Positions 32,376 to 39,087 of a DNA stretch of 39,087 bases are shown here, in pieces. Position 1 is the stretch's first letter, and each line of letters starts with the position of its first letter. Position numbers and translations under genes: made by a program. The notes beneath the pieces are model-generated. The model was not told the DNA's origin, searched no databases, and was given only the letters and a program-made list of their open reading frames with translations. The stretch spans positions 1-39,087 of the forward strand of contig DATJQB010000320.1 of the NCBI GenBank assembly GCA_035506075.1. Direction: 5' to 3'. The stretch comes from UBA9647 sp035506075. Its GTDB lineage: Bacteria > Bacteroidota > Ignavibacteria > UBA10030.

Positions 32376-33299
32376 ATGGTTCCAGCCACTCCACTTCTCT
32401 ATGTGATCTTCACAGCAGCGATCATCGCGTTGCTTGTTGTCGATCTTGGAGTCTTCCAGCGGAGGCCTCGCGAGATCAAGATCAGGGAAGCCCTCGGTCT
32501 CAGCGTTGTATGGATTTCACTCGCGCTTCTGTTCAATCTCTGGATCCACGTCTGGCACGGGAAAGAAGCTGCGCTGCAGTTCTTTACAGGGTATTTGATC
32601 GAGCTTTCCCTGAGCGTAGACAACCTGTTTGTCTTCCTGCTCATTTTCATGTTCTTCAAGGTGCCGACACAGTACCAGCACAAGGTGTTGTTCTGGGGGA
32701 TTATTGGCGCTCAAGTCATGCGTGGATTGCTCATCGGCCTTGGCGTTACGCTGATCATGAAGTTCCACTGGATCCTGTATCTCTTCGGGATCTTCCTTGT
32801 GTTCACCGGCGTCAAAATGGCATTTCAGGATGAAGCGGCGGAAGTGCGGCCGGAAAAGAACATCCTTGTCCGAATATTCCGGAAATTTGTTCCCGTCACC
32901 TCCGGTTATCACGGGTCGAGATTCTTCCTGAAGCTTGACGGCAAGCGCTACGCAACGCTGCTCTTTGTCGTCGTCCTTGTCGTTGAAACCACCGATCTTC
33001 TCTTTGCGCTCGATTCCATCCCGGCGATTTTCGCCATCACCACGGATCCGTTCATCGTCTATACATCGAACATCTGTGCCATCCTCGGATTGCGCTCACT
33101 CTACTTCGCACTCGCCGGGTTGATGAACTTGTTTCACTATCTCAGGATCGGACTTGCGATCGTCTTGTCGTTTGTCGGCCTGAAGATGCTCCTCGCCGCG
33201 GTCTTTCCCATCTCCATAGCGACAACCCTGTTCGTTGTTGCCGGGGTCATTCTGATTTCTGTCCTTGCTTCCATCGCGTGGCCCAAAGAGAAGGTCTAA
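32376..33299 (+). CDS. TerC/Alx-family integral membrane protein
   Basis: 307 residues with about eight or nine TM helices. Two symmetric acidic motifs mark the family: IELSLSVDNLFVFLLIF near residues 75-90 and VVETTDLLFALDSIPAIFA near 205-222. RSLYFALAGLMNLFHYLRIGLA follows. The charged middle loop (EVRPEKNILVRIFRKF) links the two halves. TerC/Alx proteins export Mn2+ or act with metal-requiring exported enzymes. The 59-base gap upstream is too short to hold a yybP-ykoY manganese riboswitch, and none of its elements is visible. GGAG precedes the ATG by about eleven bases. Confidence 0.92.
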   Translation: MVPATPLLYVIFTAAIIALLVVDLGVFQRRPREIKIREALGLSVVWISLALLFNLWIHVWHGKEAALQFFTGYLIELSLSVDNLFVFLLIFMFFKVPTQYQHKVLFWGIIGAQVMRGLLIGLGVTLIMKFHWILYLFGIFLVFTGVKMAFQDEAAEVRPEKNILVRIFRKFVPVTSGYHGSRFFLKLDGKRYATLLFVVVLVVETTDLLFALDSIPAIFAITTDPFIVYTSNICAILGLRSLYFALAGLMNLFHYLRIGLAIVLSFVGLKMLLAAVFPISIATTLFVVAGVILISVLASIAWPKEKV

Positions 33300-33612
33300 G
33301 GGAAGTTTCTTTGGGATCCGCCGGGCATAGTTCATCGATGGAAGTCCCCGGAGCACAACGGAGTCCACGCCTTCCCTGTAAAGAAACCCACGGTTTTTCC
33401 ATTGTATCTACCGTATCTGAGTGAACCGCCTGTGTCGTCTTGAGACGCCCGAGAGGAGCATCGGTATGGTCCTGCACGCAATTGGACGGGAGCCGAATGT
33501 CAAAAATGACTTCCATTTCAGGCCGTTTTGTCGTATTATCACCATATTATTTTCGCGATGTGCCGTGGCATGAGCACATGCGTCCCAAGAATGTGCTCGA
33601 TGAGATTGTGAG
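33300..33612. other. 313-base gap without a recognised gene
   Basis: No credible coding frame was found. The only clear structure is GAGCACAT (33572-33579) pairing with ATGTGCTC (33591-33598) around an eleven-base loop, 14 bases before the ATG of the first PAP2 gene, where it could limit translation. The stretch around 33510-33560 is AT-richer and may contain the promoter, but no pair of hexamers stands out. Confidence 0.5.
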
Positions 33613-34590
33613 ATGAGCGTTCAGTTGAAGATGGTTAGAGCTGCAAGAATCTGTTTCAGCATACTCGTTCTTTGTGGTTCCTCCGCAGCATGGTCCATGC
33701 AGCAGGCTGTTGATGTTCCAGGGAGATTCGCCGACACACTCGCGGTTGCGTCGAAGCCCATCCACATGGCTGTACTTCCCGACTCAATCGCACACGAGTC
33801 ACAGCTTCCCCCGCTGAAGTGGCACAGCATGATCTCCAATCTCCCCGGAGATTGGAAGCAGTACTACCAGATCAAGTTCCACATTGCGAACATTCCGGAA
33901 TTCGTCGGCCTCGGTGTCCTCACCGCCGGTCTCATGGTGACGGACAAGGCGACGTACGAAGTGTCGGATCGTTGGTACAAGGAATCACGCACGGTCACCG
34001 ATGTGAGTGACTTCTTTGTCAGCCTTGGGGACGGCAAATCGCAATTCGCACTCGCGGGAGCCTTTGCCGCATACGGACTCGTGAGCGACGACCAGCATGC
34101 ACTGCGAACGGGGAGCGAGATTGTGCAGGCGGTCCTATCCTCGGGCGCGGTGGTCCAGTTGCTGAAGCACATCACAGGGCGAGAAAGTCCGTTTGTCAGA
34201 ACTTCGCCGACCGGGACGTGGAGATTTTTCCCGAACCAGATTGATTACCTGCGGCACGTCCCTGCGTACGATGCGTTTCCGTCAGGACATATCTGCACGT
34301 CGATGGCGACCGTCATCGTCATCGCGGAAAATTATCCCGATGTCAAATGGATCCGGCCGGTCGGGTACGTGGTGAGCGGCCTTGTCGGCGTTGGGATGGT
34401 GAACCGGGGTATTCACTGGTACAGCGACTATCCGCTCGGCCTCGCTCTTGGTTACGTGTTTGGAATGATCGCTGTTCATCCGGATGGATTGCTCCCGGGC
34501 GGACACGTCAATGATAACGAGCCGCACGTGAGCATCGCCCCTCAGGTGAGTGGAAACGGGGCGGGTCTTTCCATGGCAGTTGTGTTTTAG
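33613..34590 (+). CDS. Exported PAP2-family phosphatase (first copy)
   Basis: 325 residues with an N-terminal hydrophobic signal (ARICFSILVLCGSSAAW); an ATG at 33631 is an alternative start. The PAP2 core occupies the C-terminal half. It has LKHITGRESP (motif 1), AFPSGHICTSMA (motif 2 with the acid/base His) and NRGIHWYSDYPLG (motif 3 with the nucleophilic His and its Asp). The second Arg of motif 1 is Ser, and the usual SR six to seven residues before the motif 3 His is replaced. The protein should dephosphorylate or transfer phosphate from lipid phosphates or isoprenyl pyrophosphate in the periplasm or at a membrane. The C-terminus (LSMAVVF) resembles an outer-membrane strand. A close paralogue follows. 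Confidence 0.85.
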   Translation: MSVQLKMVRAARICFSILVLCGSSAAWSMQQAVDVPGRFADTLAVASKPIHMAVLPDSIAHESQLPPLKWHSMISNLPGDWKQYYQIKFHIANIPEFVGLGVLTAGLMVTDKATYEVSDRWYKESRTVTDVSDFFVSLGDGKSQFALAGAFAAYGLVSDDQHALRTGSEIVQAVLSSGAVVQLLKHITGRESPFVRTSPTGTWRFFPNQIDYLRHVPAYDAFPSGHICTSMATVIVIAENYPDVKWIRPVGYVVSGLVGVGMVNRGIHWYSDYPLGLALGYVFGMIAVHPDGLLPGGHVNDNEPHVSIAPQVSGNGAGLSMAVVF

Positions 34591-34705
34591 CGTCATGGCT
34601 GGAGGGTTTCCTCCTGCCGCGTCATGACATGAAGTGCAGGCTTTCGGACACGCAGGGTACGAATGGAGGGAAGGAGCTTCCATCAACTCCAGGCATATAC
34701 TCTTT

Positions 34706-35683
34706 ATGATCTTTGCAACTGATTCCCGAGTCCGTCTCAGGATACTCTGCCTCGCGATCCTTCTATACGCTCCCGCCGTCGTGTGCTTCGGCCAGAGTGT
34801 GGAACAGGATCCTGTGTTTTTCGACGATCAGCAGCCGCGACTTGATCTGACGGCTCCTCTCGAGCATACCCTCGATCTCAACATCCTCAACCAGAGCAGG
34901 GACCTGCATTGGTACAGCATGTTTACCCAGGTGCCCAGCAACTGGGCCCGCAGCGCGAGCTGGTCTCTTCAATCGGAGAGTGTTCCTGCGATTGCCGGCA
35001 TCGGCGTGATGACCTATGCACTGATCCGTACTGACAATGAGACCTGGAAAGCGACGCACAAACTTTACAGGACCTCACAGTCGTTCTCTGATGTCAGTAA
35101 TTACGCCGTCGCAATGGGGGACGGGCGATTTCATCTCGGTGTGGCGACAGCGTTCGCGGGCTACGGCTGGCTGATGAACGATCAGAAATCGCTGCAGGTA
35201 GCAAGCCAGACGGTGGAGGCGTTTCTTGCAACAGGCATCACCGTGCAGCTTCTCAAGCGAATCACAGGAAGAGAAAGCCCTGCGGTTGCAACGCATCATG
35301 CCGGGCGCTGGAAGTTCTTCCCGCATCCTTCACTGTACAATCAACATCCTACAAGTTACTACGCCTATCCATCAGGGCACATCTCGACGGCCATGGCGAC
35401 GCTCACAGTCATCGCGGAGAACTACCCGGATCAGCGATGGATCAAGCCGACAGGCTACGTGTTGACGGGGGCGCTCGGAGTTGGATTGGTCGCCAAGGGT
35501 ATGCACTGGTACAGCGACCTGCCGATGGGAATTGCGCTCGGATACCTGTTCGGCAAGATTGCCGCACATCCTTCAATTCCCGATCTTGTGAAGAGAGTGG
35601 ATGAGAAGGGACTGGATATTTCGGTGACACCGTGCATCGACAGCCAGGGGGGCGGAGGTATTCACCTGGCCATGGCGTTCTAG
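34706..35683 (+). CDS. Exported PAP2-family phosphatase (second copy)
   Basis: About 325 residues if started at the ATG at 34706, which opens into a signal peptide (RLRILCLAILLYAPAVVCFG). The frame is open to a GTG at 34634, and no start has a strong RBS, so the N-terminus is uncertain. The PAP2 motifs are LKRITGRESP, AYPSGHISTAMA and AKGMHWYSDLPMG. The order and spacing match the preceding gene, including IAENYPD between motifs 2 and 3 and a hydrophobic, Phe-ended C-terminus (HLAMAF). It shares the same non-canonical residues in motifs 1 and 3. The pair is a tandem duplication. The substrate is unknown. Confidence 0.85.
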   Translation: MIFATDSRVRLRILCLAILLYAPAVVCFGQSVEQDPVFFDDQQPRLDLTAPLEHTLDLNILNQSRDLHWYSMFTQVPSNWARSASWSLQSESVPAIAGIGVMTYALIRTDNETWKATHKLYRTSQSFSDVSNYAVAMGDGRFHLGVATAFAGYGWLMNDQKSLQVASQTVEAFLATGITVQLLKRITGRESPAVATHHAGRWKFFPHPSLYNQHPTSYYAYPSGHISTAMATLTVIAENYPDQRWIKPTGYVLTGALGVGLVAKGMHWYSDLPMGIALGYLFGKIAAHPSIPDLVKRVDEKGLDISVTPCIDSQGGGGIHLAMAF

Positions 35684-35763
35684 ATCTCTCCAAAGAAGAA
35701 ATCCTGGATAGTTCCGTGTCCCTGTTTCAAAACACCGGGGGATTCACGCCCGGATTCGTCGGT

Positions 35764-37167
35764 TTACGCCGCGCTCTTTACATCTGACTCTTCCTTCTTC
35801 ATCAACTGCACAAGCGACGTCAGCGTCGACTTCGCGTCTCCGAAGACCATCATCGTCTTCTTGTCGTAAAACAACTCGTTATCCTCTCCGGCAAATCCTG
35901 CGCCGAGACTTCGCTTGCATATAATCACCGTTCGCGCCTGATCGGCGTTCAGAATGGGCATGCCGTAGAGAGGACTGTCTTTCTTCGTTCTCGCCGCCGG
36001 ATTCACGACATCATTGGCCCCAACGATGAGCGCAACGTCTGTGTTTTGAAAATCGTCATTGATCTGATCCATTTCAAACAAGAGATCGTACGGCACATTT
36101 GCCTCGGCGAGCAGCACATTCATATGCCCCGGCATACGCCCCGCGACCGGATGAATTGCGTAGCGCACAGAGACTCCCTGCTCGATCAAGATGCCGGCGA
36201 TTTCGTGAAGCGCATGCTGTGCACGCGCGACGGCCAGTCCGTATCCGGGGATAATAATCACAGACTGGGCACGCTCCAGAATGTAGGCGACGTCGTCCGG
36301 CGTATAGCGGATCACAGTCTTTTCTTCCGCCCCGGCTGCATTGACATCGTGCTTCACGGCACCGACCGCTCCGAAAATGACGTTCGCAAATGAACGATTC
36401 ATCGCGCGGCTCATGAGGATCGAGAGGAAGAAGCCGGACGTCCCGTCCAGTGCGCCGCAGATGATGAGAACCTTGTTCTGAATTGCGAAACCCGTGGCCG
36501 AAGCAGCAAGGCCGGCATACGAATTCAGCAGCGACACGACCACCGGCATGTCGGCTCCACCGATGGGCAACACCATCAACACACCGATTGCCAGACCACA
36601 TGCGATCATAACGTAGAAGACAATGGATGAAGCGGGATTGAAAATCAGGTACACGAACATCGCAAATGTTGCGGCGAAGAGGGCAATGTTCGAAATATTC
36701 TGAAACCGGTAGGTCACGGGGGCTCCCTTGACGAGCTCCTGCAGCTTGCCGAAGGCCATCATGCTGCCCGTGATTGTCAGGGAGCCAAAGAGAACCTCGA
36801 ATCCAAGCGCGGCCATGAGGCCCGTTTCGATCTGTCCGTTCAGCGTGTGGTATTCCGCGATACCGACAAGCGTCGCTGCAAGCGCTCCGAAGGAATGCGA
36901 GATCGCGATTCGCTGGGGCATCGCTGTCATCGGCATGTAGATCGCCATCAGCGCCCCTATGATGGAGCCAACCGTTATGCCGATGATAATCCATTCGTAC
37001 TGAACGATCTCGTGTCTCAGGAGTGTACCAACAATGGCGAAGAGCATCCCGATCTCGGCGTAGAACATGCCGCGCCGTGCGGACTCGGGCGAGCTCAGCG
37101 CCTTGAGCCCGATAACAAACAGAATTGCTGCAACAAGATAGCAGAGATCGAGGAGGTAGGGGGTCAT
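35764..37167 (-). CDS. pntB: NAD(P) transhydrogenase, beta subunit
   Basis: 467 residues, normal for PntB. The N-terminal half is membrane-embedded (about nine TM helices, from LLDLCYLVAAILFVIGLKAL). The C-terminal domain III binds NADP(H): GYGLAVARAQHALHEIAG is the dinucleotide fold, followed by HPVAGRMPGHMNVLLAEANV, GANDVVNPAA and KRSLGAGFAGEDNELFY, all highly conserved. The start overlaps the stop of the middle subunit gene by four bases (ATGA). The complex moves hydride between NAD(H) and NADP(H) coupled to proton flow across the inner membrane, normally making NADPH. Confidence 0.96.
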   Translation of the reverse strand: MTPYLLDLCYLVAAILFVIGLKALSSPESARRGMFYAEIGMLFAIVGTLLRHEIVQYEWIIIGITVGSIIGALMAIYMPMTAMPQRIAISHSFGALAATLVGIAEYHTLNGQIETGLMAALGFEVLFGSLTITGSMMAFGKLQELVKGAPVTYRFQNISNIALFAATFAMFVYLIFNPASSIVFYVMIACGLAIGVLMVLPIGGADMPVVVSLLNSYAGLAASATGFAIQNKVLIICGALDGTSGFFLSILMSRAMNRSFANVIFGAVGAVKHDVNAAGAEEKTVIRYTPDDVAYILERAQSVIIIPGYGLAVARAQHALHEIAGILIEQGVSVRYAIHPVAGRMPGHMNVLLAEANVPYDLLFEMDQINDDFQNTDVALIVGANDVVNPAARTKKDSPLYGMPILNADQARTVIICKRSLGAGFAGEDNELFYDKKTMMVFGDAKSTLTSLVQLMKKEESDVKSAA

Positions 37168-37457
37168 GGGTGGCGGTTGTCCTGTCGTTTGAAGAGTCTG
37201 AGCATGCGATCCGTTATCATGAAGCCGCCGACGACGTTAATCGTTGCAGCGGTGACCGCAACGAAGCCAAGTGCCGTGCTCAATGCATCGTGCCCGCTGC
37301 CGGCAACGACAAGCGAGCCGACGAGCGAAATGCCGGAGATCGCGTTGGTGGCTGACATCAGCGGGGTATGCAGCGTGGGAGAGACTCTACGGATCACTTC
37401 GAGTCCGAGAAATCCTCCGAGCACAAGGATGTACAATGGATCGATGAACTCATTCAT
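37164..37457 (-). CDS. pntAB: NAD(P) transhydrogenase, small alpha-2 subunit
   Basis: 97 residues with three TM helices (FIDPLYILVLGGFLGLEVI, TPLMSATNAISGISLVGSLV, LGFVAVTAATINVVGGFMI). These correspond to the membrane part that is fused to the C-terminus of PntA in E. coli. VSPTLHTPLMSATNAISG is the diagnostic motif. It overlaps both neighbours by four bases, so all three subunits are translationally coupled. The split arrangement is that of the Rhodospirillum rubrum-type enzyme. Confidence 0.95.
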   Translation of the reverse strand: MNEFIDPLYILVLGGFLGLEVIRRVSPTLHTPLMSATNAISGISLVGSLVVAGSGHDALSTALGFVAVTAATINVVGGFMITDRMLRLFKRQDNRHP

Positions 37458-38620
37458 GCAGGTGTCACTTCCTTTCCCGTCAGGGCTTCTCTGACCGATT
37501 CATGCACGATGGTACCGTTGGAGGTGATCATACATCCCTTCACAATTTCGTCTGTCAGGTCCGGCTGCGTCGCTCCCTTCTGGAACAGGTGGAGCGTGAG
37601 ATTCGAGATATTCTTGGCATACAACTGGCTTGCGTGTGTGGGAATCGATGCCGGAAGATTGATGGGTCCTAGGATTGTAACGCCGTTGTGGTCAACGGTC
37701 TTCCCCGCCTGCGTGAGTTCACAGTTGCCCCCCTGCTCGGCAGCCAGATCGACGATAACGCTGCCGGGGTGCATCATGCCGACCATCTCAGCAGTGAGGA
37801 GCACCGGTGCCTTCTTGCCGAACACCTGGGCAGTCGAGATCACGACGTCGATAATCGGCAACCGCTTGCTGATGATCTCCTGCTCGAGCTTTAGAAAGTC
37901 GGCCGACTGTTCACGCGCATAGCCGCCGGAAGTCTCCACGTGTTCGAACGCTGAGATGTCGATAAAGGCTGCACCGAGGCTGCGGACCTGCTCACGAACT
38001 GCGGGACGCGGATCGAACGCTTCAACCTTGGCGCCAAGACGGCGTGCCGTGGCAATTGCCTGCAGTCCGGCAACTCCCGCGCCGAGAACGAGCACAATGG
38101 CCGGAGGAACTGTTCCAGCCGCCGTCATCAACAACGGGAAGAGTTTCGGCAGACGGGTTGCAGCGAGGAGCACCGACTTGTAGCCGGCGACAGTGGCCAT
38201 CGAGCTGAGGGCGTCCATGCTTTGTGCGCGTGAGATCCTCGGGATGTACTCCATTGCGTAGCTGGTGATCCGCCGGTGGGTGAAGATGGATACAACGTCG
38301 GGGTTTGAAACCGGAGCAAGGAAACCGATGTATGATGAGCCCTCACGGACAAGCTCCGCCTCGTCTTTTTTCAGAACAGGATGAATCTGGGGAGGCTGGA
38401 CCTTCAGAATGAGCTCGGCGGATTCGTACAGCGCCGCCGGATTGTCAATGACGCGCGCACCAGCCTTCACGTAATCGGCATCAGGAAAGTATGACGCATC
38501 GCCGGCGCCGGACTCGACAAAGATCTCATGTTTCTCTCTTGTAAGAGAGGTGACAAGTGACGGGACGAGAGCGACACGGGTTTCGCCCGGGGCGCTTTCC
38601 TTCGGTATGCCAATTCTCAC
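37454..38620 (-). CDS. pntAA: NAD(P) transhydrogenase, soluble alpha-1 subunit
   Basis: 388 residues from the GTG at 38620, which has AGGGGA seven bases upstream and gives MRIGIPKESAPGETRVALVP, the standard PntA/alanine dehydrogenase start. The frame extends to 38665 without support. Domain I contains the NAD(H) fold GAGVAGLQAIATARRLGA at about 179-196, then EAFDPRPAVREQVRSLGA. STAQVFGKKAPVLLTAEMV and GSVIVDLAAEQGGNCE follow as in the family. It is soluble and binds NAD(H), passing hydride to PntB. Alanine dehydrogenase is excluded by the adjoining pntAB and pntB genes. Confidence 0.95.
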   Translation of the reverse strand: MRIGIPKESAPGETRVALVPSLVTSLTREKHEIFVESGAGDASYFPDADYVKAGARVIDNPAALYESAELILKVQPPQIHPVLKKDEAELVREGSSYIGFLAPVSNPDVVSIFTHRRITSYAMEYIPRISRAQSMDALSSMATVAGYKSVLLAATRLPKLFPLLMTAAGTVPPAIVLVLGAGVAGLQAIATARRLGAKVEAFDPRPAVREQVRSLGAAFIDISAFEHVETSGGYAREQSADFLKLEQEIISKRLPIIDVVISTAQVFGKKAPVLLTAEMVGMMHPGSVIVDLAAEQGGNCELTQAGKTVDHNGVTILGPINLPASIPTHASQLYAKNISNLTLHLFQKGATQPDLTDEIVKGCMITSNGTIVHESVREALTGKEVTPA

Positions 38621-39087
38621 GAATGTTCCCCTGATCTTGTGGGTGGAGCGGGGGATTACGAACACAAGAACAAGAAAATGGGGGCAAAAGTTCGGAACAA
38701 GCCCCGACAGAAAGGGGCGAGGAGGAAATCACGAGAGCCTCCGGTGGCTTCAATCGCGTGATGAAACACGGCACGAAAGGGTTTGGAATTGAGTTGAGAT
38801 CTGAGTTGGAGGACTTGACTTGAGGTTGGGCGAACGACGATCCGGAATTCAGAGTGATTCCGAATGCCCTGAAGTACACATCTGCTTTTCAGTGCGCCTC
38901 TTCCAAAAGACGATTTTCAAAAATAAACTGAGTTGACCGTATTGACACTTCCACCCGAAGTAACGAGATTACAGCCATCGTTCCCCCTCCCTACCGAGAT
39001 GATGTGAGTTCACAGTCACGTTTGGTCATGTTCGTTGCGGATTTCTGTCGTAAGTCCAGGCCGGGTGAATTCGTGCGCGCTTGCGCA
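38621..39087. other. 467-base region upstream of pnt operon with no recognised gene
   Basis: No convincing coding frame on either strand. It should contain the pnt promoter. On the minus strand TATTTTTG occurs near 38920-38930 and fits the Bacteroidota -7 box TAnnTTTG, but a matching -33 box is not clear. Two small hairpins are visible: GCCCC/GGGGC at 38701-38718 and CGGAAT/ATTCCG at 38843-38862. The last bases (TGCGC-GCTT-GCGCA) form another short inverted repeat cut by the window edge. Confidence 0.45.

Noticed and set aside
38673..38760. Short plus-strand frame of 27 codons upstream of pntAA
   Set aside because: Basic, low-complexity translation with no RBS and no neighbours on that strand.
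1..39087. CRISPR arrays, IS elements, phage genes, tRNA or rRNA genes
   Set aside because: No regularly spaced repeats, transposase or integrase motifs, or tRNA/rRNA-like sequences were seen on either strand.

Overview
The window looks like chromosomal DNA of a Gram-negative bacterium of roughly mid-50s % GC. It carries TolC/RND efflux parts, lipoprotein signal peptides, several ExbB/ExbD/TonB parts and a NtrC-type regulator. The exbB-exbD-exbD-tonB order followed by a PstS-like protein and a TPR protein suggests the Bacteroidota/Ignavibacteriota side of the FCB group. That placement is inference: there is no rRNA or single-copy marker here. Clear Shine-Dalgarno sites (for example AGGAGG before 28699) argue against a typical SD-poor Bacteroidia genome. 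No tRNA, rRNA, IS element, phage gene or CRISPR array was seen, and every main gene reads through without frameshift.

Layout. Positions 1-8297 are minus strand: the N-terminus of a short-chain dehydrogenase, a Spy-like periplasmic protein, a DOMON/CBM9-like lipoprotein, and an efflux operon (tetR, tolC-like, membrane fusion lipoprotein, RND pump) that ends in a hairpin terminator. A palindromic operator candidate lies in front of tetR. From 8361 to 35683 everything is plus strand. First comes a KinB/AlgB-like pair of sensor kinase and sigma-54 activator. Next to it, behind a well-spaced sigma-54 promoter candidate, is a STAS protein, followed by a cell-envelope energy module: exbB, two exbD, two tonB paralogues, a 2-TM protein, a PstS-like lipoprotein, a large TPR protein, a 43-aa membrane protein and a two-lobed lipoprotein. 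It is closed by a strong terminator at 19823-19860.

Positions 20081-33299 form a transporter and pyrophosphate island: an APC permease fused to a universal stress domain, then [CAT-type APC, LAT-type APC, dicarboxylate/glutamate symporter], the proton-pumping pyrophosphatase hppA, then [CAT-type APC, LAT-type APC, soluble pyrophosphatase ppa], then a TerC-family protein. Two paralogous exported PAP2 phosphatases follow. The right end is a minus-strand three-gene proton-translocating transhydrogenase operon (pntAA-pntAB-pntB) with about 470 bases of apparently non-coding upstream DNA.

The genes share a theme: making, spending or transmitting proton-motive force (hppA, pntAB, ExbBD-TonB, RND pump, ion-coupled amino-acid uptake) and PPi/phosphate handling (hppA, ppa, PAP2, PstS-like). 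The part most likely to be an undescribed system is the STAS-Exb-Ton-PstS-TPR locus with its adjacent two-component regulator and sigma-54 promoter.
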